10,569 nt of DNA from a candidate division SR1 bacterium CG_4_9_14_3_um_filter_40_9 (lineage in GTDB: Bacteria > Patescibacteriota > Gracilibacteria > Absconditabacterales > Absconditicoccaceae), in NCBI GenBank assembly GCA_002791215.1, contig PFWQ01000090.1:1-10569 (forward strand), written 5' to 3'. The notes beneath the pieces were generated by a model. It worked only from the letters and a program-made list of their open reading frames with translations, had not been told where the DNA came from and searched no databases. Made by a program: the position numbers and the translations under genes. Below are positions 1 through 8,006 of the stretch, in pieces (the stretch's first letter is position 1; each line of letters opens with the position of its first letter).

Positions 1-165
1 TACGCGAACGCTGTATTCACTGCAATGCGGCTCGTGAGCACACATTCTTCACTTCAATCGTAGCGATGGTAATCCCCTATCTGGGGAAAGTGTATATTGA
101 TATCCACGAATCAACACAATAGCAATATGTGCGAGGAATCTGTTTATTTTCTTCAAAATCCGCAT
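1..165 (-). CDS. yidD: YidD, membrane protein insertion efficiency factor, N-terminal part (runs off the left edge)
   Basis: YidD is a small protein at the inner face of the cytoplasmic membrane that assists YidC/Sec-dependent insertion of membrane proteins. Reading leftward from the ATG at 165 gives 55 residues before the window ends. Visible are a basic start, a hydrophobic amphipathic stretch (residues 10-20), the family motif GYQ-x-TLSPD (about 21-29), and the cysteine motif GRMC-x-HEP-x-CSEY (about 40-52), which matches the family's C-R-x-P-x-CSxY block. The glycine opening that last motif is a TGA (complement of 49-51), so under the standard code the gene is broken there. One CGA (complement of 58-60) and one CGG (second codon) probably encode Trp. 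The gene is divergent from holA. A competing rightward open frame over the same bases (3-122) has no recognisable motif. The YidD call is firm despite truncation. Confidence 0.85.
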
Positions 166-195
166 AAAAAAAATACATCAGGGGTAAACAAAAGA

Positions 196-223
196 AATAT
201 AATTAGTCTGAGGGCCTTTTCAA
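196..223 (-). promoter_or_regulatory. Candidate sigma-70-type promoter for yidD
   Basis: On the minus strand there is TTGAAA (223-218), a 16-bp spacer and TATATT (201-196), about 30 bp before the yidD ATG. Both boxes match the consensus at five of six positions. The assignment is by pattern only, and an AT-rich intergenic region makes chance matches likely. Confidence 0.4.
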
Positions 224-240
224 GCCATTCGCAATGCGAT

Positions 241-280
241 TTTCATCAAGTTTTATCGACTTTTATCAAGTTTTATCTAT
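241..280 (+). repeat. Four-unit repeat with 10-bp period in the yidD-holA divergent region
   Basis: Four consecutive 10-bp units (241, 251, 261 and 271) share the form TTTYATCNNN. Units 1 and 3 end in AAG, units 2 and 4 in GAC and TAT. The 13-mer ATCAAGTTTTATC occurs exactly twice, 20 bp apart (245-257 and 265-277). A 10-bp period puts each T-tract on nearly the same face of the helix. That would suit intrinsic DNA bending or side-by-side binding of a regulator just upstream of the candidate holA promoter. Function is inference. Confidence 0.6.
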
Positions 281-282
281 GT

Positions 283-310
283 TTGAAATTAATCCCCAAA
301 TCCATACTAT
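283..310 (+). promoter_or_regulatory. Candidate promoter for holA
   Basis: TTGAAA (283-288), a 16-bp spacer and TACTAT (305-310) lie 45 bp before the chosen holA start and directly after the phased repeat. The -35 box matches five of six consensus positions and the -10 box four of six. Pattern evidence only. Confidence 0.35.
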
Positions 311-355
311 TTTTATGCCGTCCAGAAAACGGTAGTTTTAATGATTTGAGATTAT

Positions 356-1354
356 ATGCTGAGCAACGTTTTCCTATTTACCTGAGAAGAGAAATACCTC
401 CTAGACAAGGAGATTTCTAGACGAAAGCAGAATTTCGCAGAAAAATTCGGGAAAGACGCCATCTTCGCATTCAACAATGAAAACTTCGATCTCGGACATG
501 TAAAACAAGCCATCTTCGCAGGGTGACTTTTTGTTAACAAAAAACTCATCATCATCAAAGGCATACCGACTGACTCTGACGCATCAAATAAGATATCTGC
601 AGAAGCTTCTGAATCACTCACCAACGAAATCATAGACAAAAAGGGTGAGATACCTGCCGATTCCATTCTTATGTTTGTGAGCTACAAACCAGACAAAAGA
701 GGCAGACTTTACAAATTCCTAGAAAAGAATGCCACCATCAAAATGTTTGAGAAATTATCAGGTATCGAACTCAGAAACTTCGTAAAAAACGAGTTGAAAT
801 GACTTACTATAGATTACGATACAATTGATTATTTCCTCGCGAAAGTAGGCGACAATCTCTACAACATTATCAATGAATGCGACAAATTAAAAACACGGTT
901 TAATTGACTCGTAACTCGTAACGCATCACTCGTGACTGACGAGATCGTAGATCTCGTAGTCTTCGGTCAAACTATAGCAAACAACTTCGCATTCTTCGAC
1001 AACTTTTTTGATCATCAGCACAAAAATCTCAAAATCATAGACAAAATACAAGAAGAAGGGACAAATCGAAATCAATTTATGGGATCACTCTACCGATGAC
1101 TTAAGATGTATATTTATATTCTTGATTTATATGATCAGGGTATCACGGACAGCAAGACCATAGCTAGCATGACCAAACTAAATCCCTATTCAATCACCAA
1201 GAATCTCAAAAACATCAAAAAAATGCAAGACAGAAAGGATTATATAAAAAAATTTTATGACAATCTCATCGTCTTAGATAATAAGATAAAGTCGGGGAAA
1301 ATACCAGACTCCTACTTCCGGCTCTGAGTCAAAAAAATAATAATGAATCAATAA
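356..1354 (+). CDS. holA: DNA polymerase III subunit delta (clamp-loader subunit)
   Basis: The delta subunit opens the beta sliding clamp within the clamp-loader complex during chromosome replication. Translated with TGA as Gly, the gene gives 332 residues, close to the usual delta length. It opens with the family-type strand and loop VFLFTGEEKYLL (about residues 5-16), in which the Gly is TGA at 383. A basic helix follows, then a strand block LFVNKKLIIIKG and a second LMFVSYKPDKRG. The C-terminal helical half carries the helix around MYIYILDLYDQG, typical of the delta collar. In-frame TGAs lie at 383, 524, 800, 905, 1097 and 1325, and the true stop is TAA at 1352. CGA/CGG codons (422, 896, 1067, 1094, 1319) probably encode Trp; the first then reads ISRWK. 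The start is ATG 356; an in-frame ATG at 341 is an alternative. Sequence divergence is high, so the call rests on motif pattern, length and helical layout. Confidence 0.78.
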
Positions 1355-1383
1355 ACACTGGCCATTTACCTACTTCAAATTCT

Positions 1384-1983
1384 ATGCACTCACGAAAAAA
1401 ACTATTCATACTTTGATTTCTAGTCCTCACGACCATGTGAGTCAGTTTCTGATATTATGAAGATGACCTCTATTGCCATATCGAAGATAATAACATCAAA
1501 ATATCACTCAACAAACACGACGGTGGTAAATGCACAGAATATGTAAAATATCTGGAACAAAAAATGAAAGTCGTCTACAAAGACATTCTTACCATCCAAT
1601 GATACATCAATAAGAGGCAGGATGCATGATACTGGAGACCAATCAAAGAAGAGAAGATGAGGCTACTCAATAATCTACAAAAACGAAGATTAAACATCCT
1701 CATTAATATGAGAACATTTGAGAACAATCTACTTGCTAAATTCAAAGAATTATTCCTGGCAAAAATCCAAACACAAAAAGAAAAATTGGAAAAGGCAATC
1801 ATAACAATCGACGCATTGAGCGGCACATCAGAGTCAAGTAAGGCTGGAATTGAAAAATACTCACAACTGGCAAAAGATACATTAAATACAATCAGAGGGA
1901 TCGAAAATGCGAAAACATTTACAAGATTTAACAAAATAGTAAAAGATTATCTTTATTTTACAAAACAACTTGAATGAAAATAG
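1384..1983 (+). CDS. Hypothetical exported or membrane-anchored coiled-coil protein
   Basis: I do not recognise the family. The frame gives 199 residues if TGA is Gly (TGAs at 1414, 1438, 1450, 1600, 1627, 1975) and stops at TAG 1981. The N-terminus is a short start followed by a hydrophobic run (about residues 7-23, three of its glycines encoded by TGA), which looks like a signal peptide or an N-terminal anchor. A short region with two cysteines (C32, C50) comes next. From about residue 52 the protein is charged, Lys/Glu-rich and almost entirely helical in character (for example KIQTQKEKLEKAI), suggesting a coiled coil outside the membrane. The ATG lies 29 bp after the holA stop, and the 3' end overlaps the next gene by 10 bp, so the three are probably co-transcribed. 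Reading frame is well supported; function is unknown. Confidence 0.75.
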
Positions 1984-2906
1984 GCATCATCACCTCATGA
2001 AATGATACACTCACATTGTTCAGATTTCTCCAAGGATATGATCACGAATACATCATATACTATGATTTTCTCAATCGACCGTATGGAGACAAAACTTTTG
2101 AATGTAGCCTAGAACAAATACAAAAATGAATCTGATTCCTCATCAAAAAATGATGTGAAAAAATCATCCTCCCGCCCATCTACGAACTAGCTCTGCTGAA
2201 TGCGTCCCTTGAGAAAGGCTACAGTCCAGCAAAACTGGAGAAAGGGGCCCTTTGGGATAGGGATTTGTTAACGACATCAGAGAAAGAACTGAAATCTATT
2301 CTTCCATTATTTCAGACTTATCTCCACAACCTATGTTTCACTCAATCATTGATAGGTAAATTGTGAATATTTGGAGACTATGCAGACATACAAGTCGCAC
2401 AGAAACTCATAAACAACGAAGCAAAAAATTACAAGCTCAACGATCATCAGAAAAATATCAAAAAGCCCGCCCCGCACAGAGCTGCTGGGTTCAATTTCCC
2501 ATTCAACTACCGAAGCAAAGAAACAGCATTATGGAAGTATTATTTGAATGAATTATCCTATTCAGAGCCGATGGTGAACGCAGTCATCAAGCATGATTTG
2601 AGATATTTCAAAGATGCAAATATCGACACTGCTATACCGCTCAATTACGGATATTTTAATTATCAGAATACCATATCCAGATTCTTTAATCACAAAAAAA
2701 CACGCTTCCACAAAATAGAAAAATTGGAGGAAATATTTACTGTTATCTGCCCCACTTGACAAAGGGGGGATGGGGGGATTTGAAAACCCTATTCAGTTAA
2801 TATATTCTACACCGACCACTGTGATTTCTTGCAACGTAGTAAGAAACTTATGCGGCTTTTACAAAGGGGCAAACAAATAGAAATCAACTTCGAAGAGATT
2901 AAATAA
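1974..2906 (+). CDS. Divergent Asp/Glu racemase-superfamily protein, probably catalytically dead
   Basis: The product is 310 residues with TGA as Gly (TGAs at 1998, 2127, 2133, 2151, 2364, 2757, 2781); the stop is TAA 2904. Glutamate racemase (MurI) makes D-glutamate for peptidoglycan and has a DSG-x-GGLT start, a PYG block and two catalytic cysteines in CNT and GCTHYP. Here the start is IGIITSGNDTLTLFRFL (residues 3-19), followed by PYGDK (36-40), KKGCEKIILPPIYEL (58-72) where CNTAS belongs, a KLGIFGDYADIQVA strand-helix (about 129-142) like the start of domain 2, and IPLNYGYFNY (about 221-230) where GCTHYP belongs. The motif Asp is Thr and both catalytic Cys are absent. Two G/C-rich repeats interrupt the frame without breaking it. 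The ATG overlaps the preceding stop (TAG 1981-1983), suggesting translational coupling. The frame is firm; the racemase-fold assignment is inference from motif order and may be wrong. Confidence 0.6.
2204..2248 (+). repeat. Dispersed hairpin repeat, copy 1 (inside the racemase-like gene)
   Basis: The 26-bp core at 2217-2242 matches the reverse complement of 6155-6180 at 25 of 26 positions. It contains TCCAG/CTGGA arms around CAAAA (2225-2239). It is preceded by CCCTTGAGAAAGG and followed by AGGGG, paralleling the C/G-run flanks of the intergenic copy. The repeat is read in-frame as about 15-20 residues (around ASLEKGYSPAKLEKGA) and keeps the frame open. Boundaries are approximate. Confidence 0.75.
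2751..2785 (+). repeat. Dispersed G/C-run repeat, short third copy (inside the racemase-like gene)
   Basis: The stretch has a CCCC-acTTGACAaa-GGGGGG structure followed by ATGGGGGGATTTG. This resembles the flank GCCCCTTGTCAGGGGGA of the intergenic copy (6179-6194) but lacks the 26-bp core. It is read in-frame as CPTGQRGDGGIGKP and contains two TGA(Gly) codons (2757, 2781). Homology to the other two copies is suggestive, since it rests on a short low-complexity match. Confidence 0.45.
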
Positions 2907-2927
2907 ACTTGTTTTTATACCTATAAT
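2899..2927 (+). promoter_or_regulatory. Candidate promoter for secA
   Basis: A perfect -10 consensus TATAAT lies at 2922-2927, 45 bp before the secA ATG, with a weak -35 TTAAAT at 2899-2904 (17-bp spacer) that overlaps the end of the previous gene. It would allow secA to be transcribed separately from the upstream run. Pattern evidence only. Confidence 0.4.
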
Positions 2928-2972
2928 TCATACATTCCATATCTATAGCCTTTTATCCATCATCCAAAAATA

Positions 2973-5900
2973 ATGTTCAGCCGGATTCTTAATTTAATAA
3001 CAGGGAATTATAATCAGAAACAGATAGATAAACTCCTCCCTATCGTAAACAAAACTAACGTCGTATTCGAAGAATATGAAGCTCTTTCTGATGATCAGAT
3101 CAAAGCGAAAACGAAGGAATTCAAAGACAGGATAACGAAAGGAGAAACATTGGATAGCATCCTTCCGGAAGCATTCGCAACAGTAAAACAAGCCTGCAAA
3201 AGGATGCTCGGACAGGAGATAGAAGTTAAAGGGACGCAAATGACACGGGACATGGTTCCTTACAACGTTCAGCTTCTTGGATGAATCATTCTCCACAAAG
3301 GGACAATCTCGGAAATGAAAACCTGAGAAGGAAAGACATTGGTCGCAGTCATGCCAGTGTATTTGAACGCACTAACTGAAAAAGGTGTGCACGTAGTAAC
3401 TGTGAATGATTACCTTGCTTCTCGTGATGCACAGCGGATGGGATATGTATACGAATGGTTATGACTCACGTGTGGATGCGTAACCAAATCCGTACCGCTC
3501 CAAAACAGACGCTCCGAATATTCCAAAGATATAACCTATATCGAAAATTCTGAATTAGGATTCGACTATCTGAGAGATAATCTCGTAAGATCAAAACAGC
3601 AAAGATCATTGCTTCGAAGACCGCTTAATTATGCCATCGTGGACGAAATAGATAGCATCCTTATCGACGAAGCGAGGACGCCGCTCATCATCTCAGAAGC
3701 AAGTGCAGAACCGACAGAAAAATATGTATATTATGCAAAGATAGTGAAAACACTGACTCCTTGCTCAAGCAAGAAAAAAGTTTCCAAGGGGTTACTCCAT
3801 GAATTGATGAATGAAAAAACAGGCAAGCAAGAAGAAGATGGAGATTATTATATCGACGTCAAAACCAAGACAGCGGCACTCAGTTGAAGATGAATCCAAA
3901 GGCTTGAAGAAATTCTTGGAGTAGAAAATCTCTATAGAGATATAGGATATGAAGAGATCCATCATATGGAAAACGCGCTAAGGGCCGAGGCTGTCTATGA
4001 AAAAGACAAAGAATATATCGTCAAAGACAACGAAGTATTGATTGTGGACGAACACACTGGTCGTACTATGCCAGGAAGAAGATTTTCAGAGTGATTGCAT
4101 CAAGCGATAGAAGCAAAAGAAGCAGTTGAGATTCAGAAAGAATCAAAGACTATGGCGACAATCACCTACCAGAACTTCTTCAAACAATACAAAAAACTCT
4201 GCGGAATGACAGGTACAGCGCTTACAGAAGGAGAAGAATTTGAAAAAATCTATGATTTGTCTGTGCTCGAAATTCCAACCAACAAGCCAACAATCAGAGT
4301 AGATAAAAATGATAAGGTCTACTTCAATCAAGCGGCAAAATGGAAATTCGTCAAAGAATATATCAAATTTTATCATGAGATGGGGCAACCGATATTGATC
4401 GGTACATCAAATATCGCAACATCAGAATTTGTAGATAGGATACTCGAAAAAGAGACAATCACTCACTACGTCCTCAATGCAAAATTCCATGAGCAAGAAG
4501 CACATATCGTCTCTCAAGCAGGAAAATACAAAAGCGTGGTAGTAGCTACCAACATGGCCTGAAGAGGAACGGATATCAAATTGGAGAAATGACTCAATAA
4601 TAAGCTCGCAGAAAATTATGCAAAACGAATAAACAAAACAGTCAAATCCTGAAAAGCAATATCGGCAGTCATGTATTCATGAATAGAATACGAGCTTACC
4701 ATGGACTGACTCAAGAAAGAATTATCTCTGACCGATGAACAGATCAGACAATCGGAAATACAAGAGACAGCGGTCAACGATATGACGATCAAAGTGAAAT
4801 TCAACAAAGGCAAAAAAGCGAATACCACTGTTTTTGCAGAAATAATCATCAAACCAGCAAACGGACAGCATACAGAATTGATTGAAAAAGATTTCCATTA
4901 TGGACTCTTCATTCTCGGTACAGAAAAACACGAATCCAGAAGAATAGATAATCAACTCCGCGGACGTGCAGGTAGACAAGGAGATCCTGGCATATCAGTG
5001 TTTTTTGTTGCCTTGGATGATCTTATCATGCAGAAGATGTGAGGAGAAAGGATTCAAAGTATGGCAGCACTCCTACTAGGGAAAGCTGAATTGGAAAATC
5101 TAGAACTTACCCAAAGCCAGTTTACAAACTCAATCATCAGAGCTCAGAAACAGATGGAAGGCCGGCATTTCGGCATTAGAAAGCATCTCTTCGATTATGA
5201 TAGCGTCATCGATAAACAAAGACAGGCCATCTACCACAAAAGAGATGAAATCATCGAAAGCGAAGAGAATCCGGAAATAAAAAAACTTCTCATCGAAGAG
5301 ATGAAATGAGAGATAGAAAGGAATATGTGAGATATCGTGAATACACAGATACATACGGCCAAAACACTCAATCAAACAACGGAAGAATTTATCAAGACCA
5401 TAGACAAAATCTTCTCTCTCAAGCTAAGCTCAGAAGAAATGGAAAAATATGTTGGCATGAACTACGAAGCATTACAAGAACCATTAGCAGAACGTGTGAC
5501 GAAGCATATACAACACAATATGCAATCCATCGATCAAGAAAGGATGTATCTCATACTCAAAGACGTGTATTTGTATCACATCGACACACTTCGGGTAAAA
5601 CACATCGACGAAATGGATTATCTCAGAGATAAGGTAGGACTTATGGGCTATGCCCAACTCGATCCATTGATTGTGTACAAAAAAGAGGCCTTCGATAAAT
5701 TCCAGAATCTACTCTATAATCTCAAATTGGATATCTCAACATACATCGCAGGTATCGACTTCGCAGGCATCCACCAGCAGGAAGAATTACAACAGCTCAG
5801 AATAGCCAACCAGACAAAAGATAATCAATACGTCCAACTGCTTCAAAAAGTAAGTCAGCAAGTGAAAGCAGCTGAAAGAAAAATCCCACAATCTCCATCA

Positions 5901-6092
5901 ATCTCCGAATCTCCTCAAAAGATGGTCTACGAAAATCAGGATGGATTCGAAGTATTTGAGACCAAGGACGGTGAACCGACAGGAGTACCAGAAACACACG
6001 TCATCGATATGAACCCGAATCAGAAAACTAGACCAAATGATCCATGCCCATGTGGCTCAGGTAAAAAGTATAAAAAATGCTGCAGGAAATAG
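2973..6092 (+). CDS. secA: Preprotein translocase ATPase SecA
   Basis: SecA is the motor ATPase that pushes unfolded preproteins through the SecYEG channel. With TGA as Gly the frame is one protein of 1039 residues ending at TAG 6090. Landmarks in order: LLGGIILHKG then MKTGEGKT (Walker A, Gly118 is TGA 3324), [33 protein letters not shown] (223-237), [15 protein letters not shown] (Gly is TGA 4092), CGMTGTA, ATNMAGRGTDI (Gly530 is TGA 4560), [16 protein letters not shown] (about 658-673), [11 protein letters not shown], then the wing/scaffold region ending YAQLDPL. The C-terminus is a SEC-C zinc motif, [13 protein letters not shown] (1025-1037). There are fourteen in-frame TGAs. Seven CGA/CGG codons fit Trp; residues 92, 155 and 874 are positions where SecA proteins have Trp. 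The protein is longer than the roughly 900 residues of E. coli SecA. No clear Shine-Dalgarno precedes the ATG. Confidence 0.97.
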
Positions 6093-6102
6093 ATTTCCTT
6101 TC

Positions 6103-6128
6103 AAAAAGTAGCCAAACGGCTACTTTTT
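6103..6128 (+). terminator. Rho-independent terminator of secA
   Basis: A perfect 11-bp inverted repeat, AAAAAGTAGCC / GGCTACTTTTT, has a 4-nt AAAC loop and begins 10 bp after the secA stop. The T-run forms the 3' arm, as in an intrinsic terminator. The A-run at its 5' side means it could also act on transcripts arriving leftward. Confidence 0.85.
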
Positions 6129-6146
6129 AGATGAAAAGAAAACAAA

Positions 6147-6193
6147 CCCCCTCATTCTCCAGCTTTGCTGGACTGTAGCCCCTTGTCAGGGGG
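6147..6193 (-). repeat. Dispersed hairpin repeat, copy 2 (intergenic)
   Basis: This element has nested symmetry: outer CCCCCT (6147-6152) pairs with AGGGGG (6188-6193), and an inner perfect hairpin TCCAGC-TTT-GCTGGA spans 6158-6172. The core (6155-6180) is the reverse complement of 2217-2242 with one mismatch. It lies just beyond the secA terminator. Size, symmetry and dispersed placement resemble REP/MITE-type non-autonomous repeats; no transposase is present in the window. Confidence 0.75.
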
Positions 6194-6417
6194 ACTTTAT
6201 GGAAAAGTAATTCTCTAAATTAACGCTTCCCGGCAAGGTCGATTGTAATGTCTGTCCAGGGAACACATACGCAATCAATATCGATACTACACATATCCAA
6301 GACCACAATCGACGAGAGGTTTTTGGATACTTTTTGACCTGGGAGCAAAAAGTATCGCGCCAGCCGCGCAAGGCGATAAAGAAAGTAAGAAGAAAAGCAG
6401 CCGCAGGCATTTAAAAA
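6194..6417. other. Intergenic stretch between convergent secA and rarA; possible decayed coding remnant
   Basis: No convincing gene is present. The rightward frame opening after a TAA near 6210 and closing at TAA 6412-6414 reads as protein-like (for example DCNVCPGNTYAINIDTT), but it has no usable start and shows no family motif, so it could be the tail of a lost gene or chance. A leftward frame from 6410 starts MPAAAF but crosses the inverted repeats and the dispersed repeat and is not credible. Confidence 0.3.
6326..6356. repeat. Perfect inverted repeat, possible rarA terminator
   Basis: GATACTTTTTG (6326-6336) and CAAAAAGTATC (6346-6356) form an 11-bp stem around a 9-nt loop, ACCTGGGAG. 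It lies about 60 bp beyond the rarA stop on the leftward strand, so it could terminate rarA. It is AT-rich and lacks a classical GC-stem plus T-tail, so a dispersed repeat is an equally good reading. Confidence 0.5.
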
Positions 6418-7695
6418 TTAAAGATATTTTCTGTTTTTTAATTGGTCAGGCATATGTTGCTGATCCTTCGCAGAAGGGTCATTATGTGCATACTTATAAT
6501 CTTTCCCATATCCCAGCTCACCCATCAATTTTGTCGGCGCATTTCTTATTACCATTGGCACAGGAAGATTCCCATACTTTTCAACATCCTGCCTAGTCGC
6601 TATTGCGACACGATAGGTCAGGTTATTTTTCTTCGCTTTTGCTAGGTAGATAGCCAATTGGAAGATGAATACATCACATTCAGGCATTCCTATCTTTTGA
6701 ACAGCATCATAGACAGTTGTAGACAAAAGCAGTGCATTATTGTCGGCTGGTCATATGTCCTCAGATGCAAAACGCATTAATCTTCTGCAAATATAGAGCG
6801 GATCTTCACCTCCCATGAGCATTCTCTGAATCCAATAACAGGCTGCATCGCCATCTCCATCACGCAATGACTTGTGGACAGCGGAAATGATGTTATAATG
6901 TTCTTCACTATCTCTATCATAATAGACAGATTTCTGCCCTGCAGAAAGAATATCTTGATCAGTCAACGAAACGCATTTATCTTGTTCATCTTTTTCGTCA
7001 TATTTGTCCTTTGCACCTTTACCCCTTTGCACCTCTGCACCTTTCATCATTATCGCAGATTCCAAAACGTTTAACGAGTTCCTTAGGTCGCCATTTCCTA
7101 GCTTACTCGCCAAGAGGATATTCTCATCGGAAATCCTGATTTTCGGATGGTTTTTTTTGATTTTTTCGAGATTTTTTTTGATGAAATCAGCGATTTCATC
7201 TTCTTTCAATGCTTCAAAGACAAATACTCTACATCTGCTAATCAGCGCATTATTTATCGTAAAACTCGGATTCTCTGTTGTCGCTCAGATCAAGATGATG
7301 GTCCCTTTTTCGACATACGGGAGCAAAGTATCCTGCTGTGCCTTATTCCAACGATGAATTTCATCCAAAAAGACGATTGTCGACTTGCCGTAGGCGACAT
7401 TTTTCTTGGCTATTTCTATGATTTCCTTGAGATCATCTTTTTTACTCGTCACTCCCGACAAATGGAAGAAACATTGCCCCGTACCAGCTACGGGGTCAGG
7501 ATTCAATTTCTTGGAGATGATATGTGCCATAGTCGTCTTCCCGCACCCCGGCGGTCATCGAAAAATCATAGATGGGACCTTACCATTCTCAAGAAAAATA
7601 CTGATAGGCTTACCTGTACCTACTAAGTGCGGCTGCCCTACGAATCCTTCCAGATCCTCTGGTCTCAAATATGATGGTATCGGCTCTGAATTCAT
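6418..7695 (-). CDS. rarA: Replication-associated recombination protein RarA (MgsA/WRNIP1-family AAA+ ATPase)
   Basis: RarA is a clamp-loader-like AAA+ ATPase that acts at stalled replication forks and binds SSB. The ATG at complement 7693-7695 gives 425 residues with TAA at 6418-6420, a normal family length. Visible: YLRPEDLEGFVGQ near the N-terminus, Walker A GPPGCGKTT (47-55), Walker B VFLDEIHRWNKAQQD (108-122), IGATTENPSF (136-145), the arginine-finger region LISRCRVF, RRLMRFASEDIG (304-315), EEHYNIISAVHKS, and the C-terminal RNAPTKLMGELGYGKDYKYAH. Three TGAs (complements of 7555-7557, 7285-7287, 6751-6753) are all at invariant glycines. The only CGA (complement 7558-7560) falls immediately before GPPG, where the family has Trp. 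A Lys/Asp/Glu-rich insert (about 218-241) is partly built from a DNA tandem repeat. A leftward TACAAT (7731-7726) is a possible -10 box. The gene converges on secA. Confidence 0.96.
7009..7044. repeat. Imperfect tandem repeat inside rarA
   Basis: Units of the type CTTTGCACC / CTCTGCACC / CTTTACCC follow one another over about 36 bp. On the coding (minus) strand they read as AEVQRGKGAKD, a stretch that does not resemble any conserved RarA block. Slippage between units could change the length of this insert in steps that keep the frame only when a multiple of three is gained or lost. Confidence 0.65.
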
Positions 7696-7938
7696 GTCCA
7701 AATCATAAAAAATAAAACCAAGCACATTGTAAAAAAATCCCGAAGAAAATCTATTGAAGATTCTAAACTTCTAAAAACGTCGACATCACACGAACCAATC
7801 ATCAAAACCAAGTTCATCTTGGAATAACGAAAGATATCGAACATAGAAGCAACCTGCACATGAACGCAGTAAATGATTTTGGTTCTTTGCATATTGTTTG
7901 AGCTGGGTACATCAGGGAATAGCAAAATGAACTTTATA

Positions 7939-8006
7939 GTCCCGAAGTGTCGGGACAAAGAACTAGACCTTTTGCTGACTGGCGCCTGTCCCGCAATAGT
8001 GCGGGA
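7939..8006. repeat. Pair of short GC hairpins in a repeat-like patch
   Basis: GTCCCGA-AGTG-TCGGGAC (7939-7956) and TCCCGCA-ATAG-TGCGGGA (7989-8006) share the same design: a perfect 7-bp arm starting with a CCCG core and a 4-nt loop. The second sits in a wider imperfect palindrome: TGACT and GGC blocks before it (about 7976-7985) reappear inverted after it (about 8007-8025). The local GC content is clearly higher than in the surrounding sequence. This could be a REP-like element or a regulatory or attenuating structure. Confidence 0.6.

Noticed and set aside
73..87. TCCCC-TATCT-GGGGA inverted repeat as a terminator or operator
   Set aside because: It lies within yidD coding sequence, has short arms and no T-tail; probably chance from codon content.
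3..122. Rightward C-terminal fragment starting RERCIHCNAA
   Set aside because: It looked like a protein tail with a C-x-x-C, but the opposite strand gives the recognisable YidD motifs GYQ-x-TLSPD and HEP-x-CSEY, which explain the same bases better.
97..420. Rightward 107-residue open frame
   Set aside because: It crosses the divergent promoter region and overlaps both yidD and the start of holA in other frames; its sequence has no motif and includes the translated 10-bp repeat.
2973..6092. secA as a pseudogene full of nonsense mutations
   Set aside because: All interruptions are TGA, never TAA or TAG; the frame is uninterrupted otherwise, and the TGAs coincide with conserved glycines, so this is recoding rather than decay.
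6186..6410. Leftward 74-residue frame starting MPAAAFLLTF
   Set aside because: It is composed of the inverted repeat and the dispersed repeat read as protein, has no motif, and would lie directly downstream of rarA without any supporting start signal.
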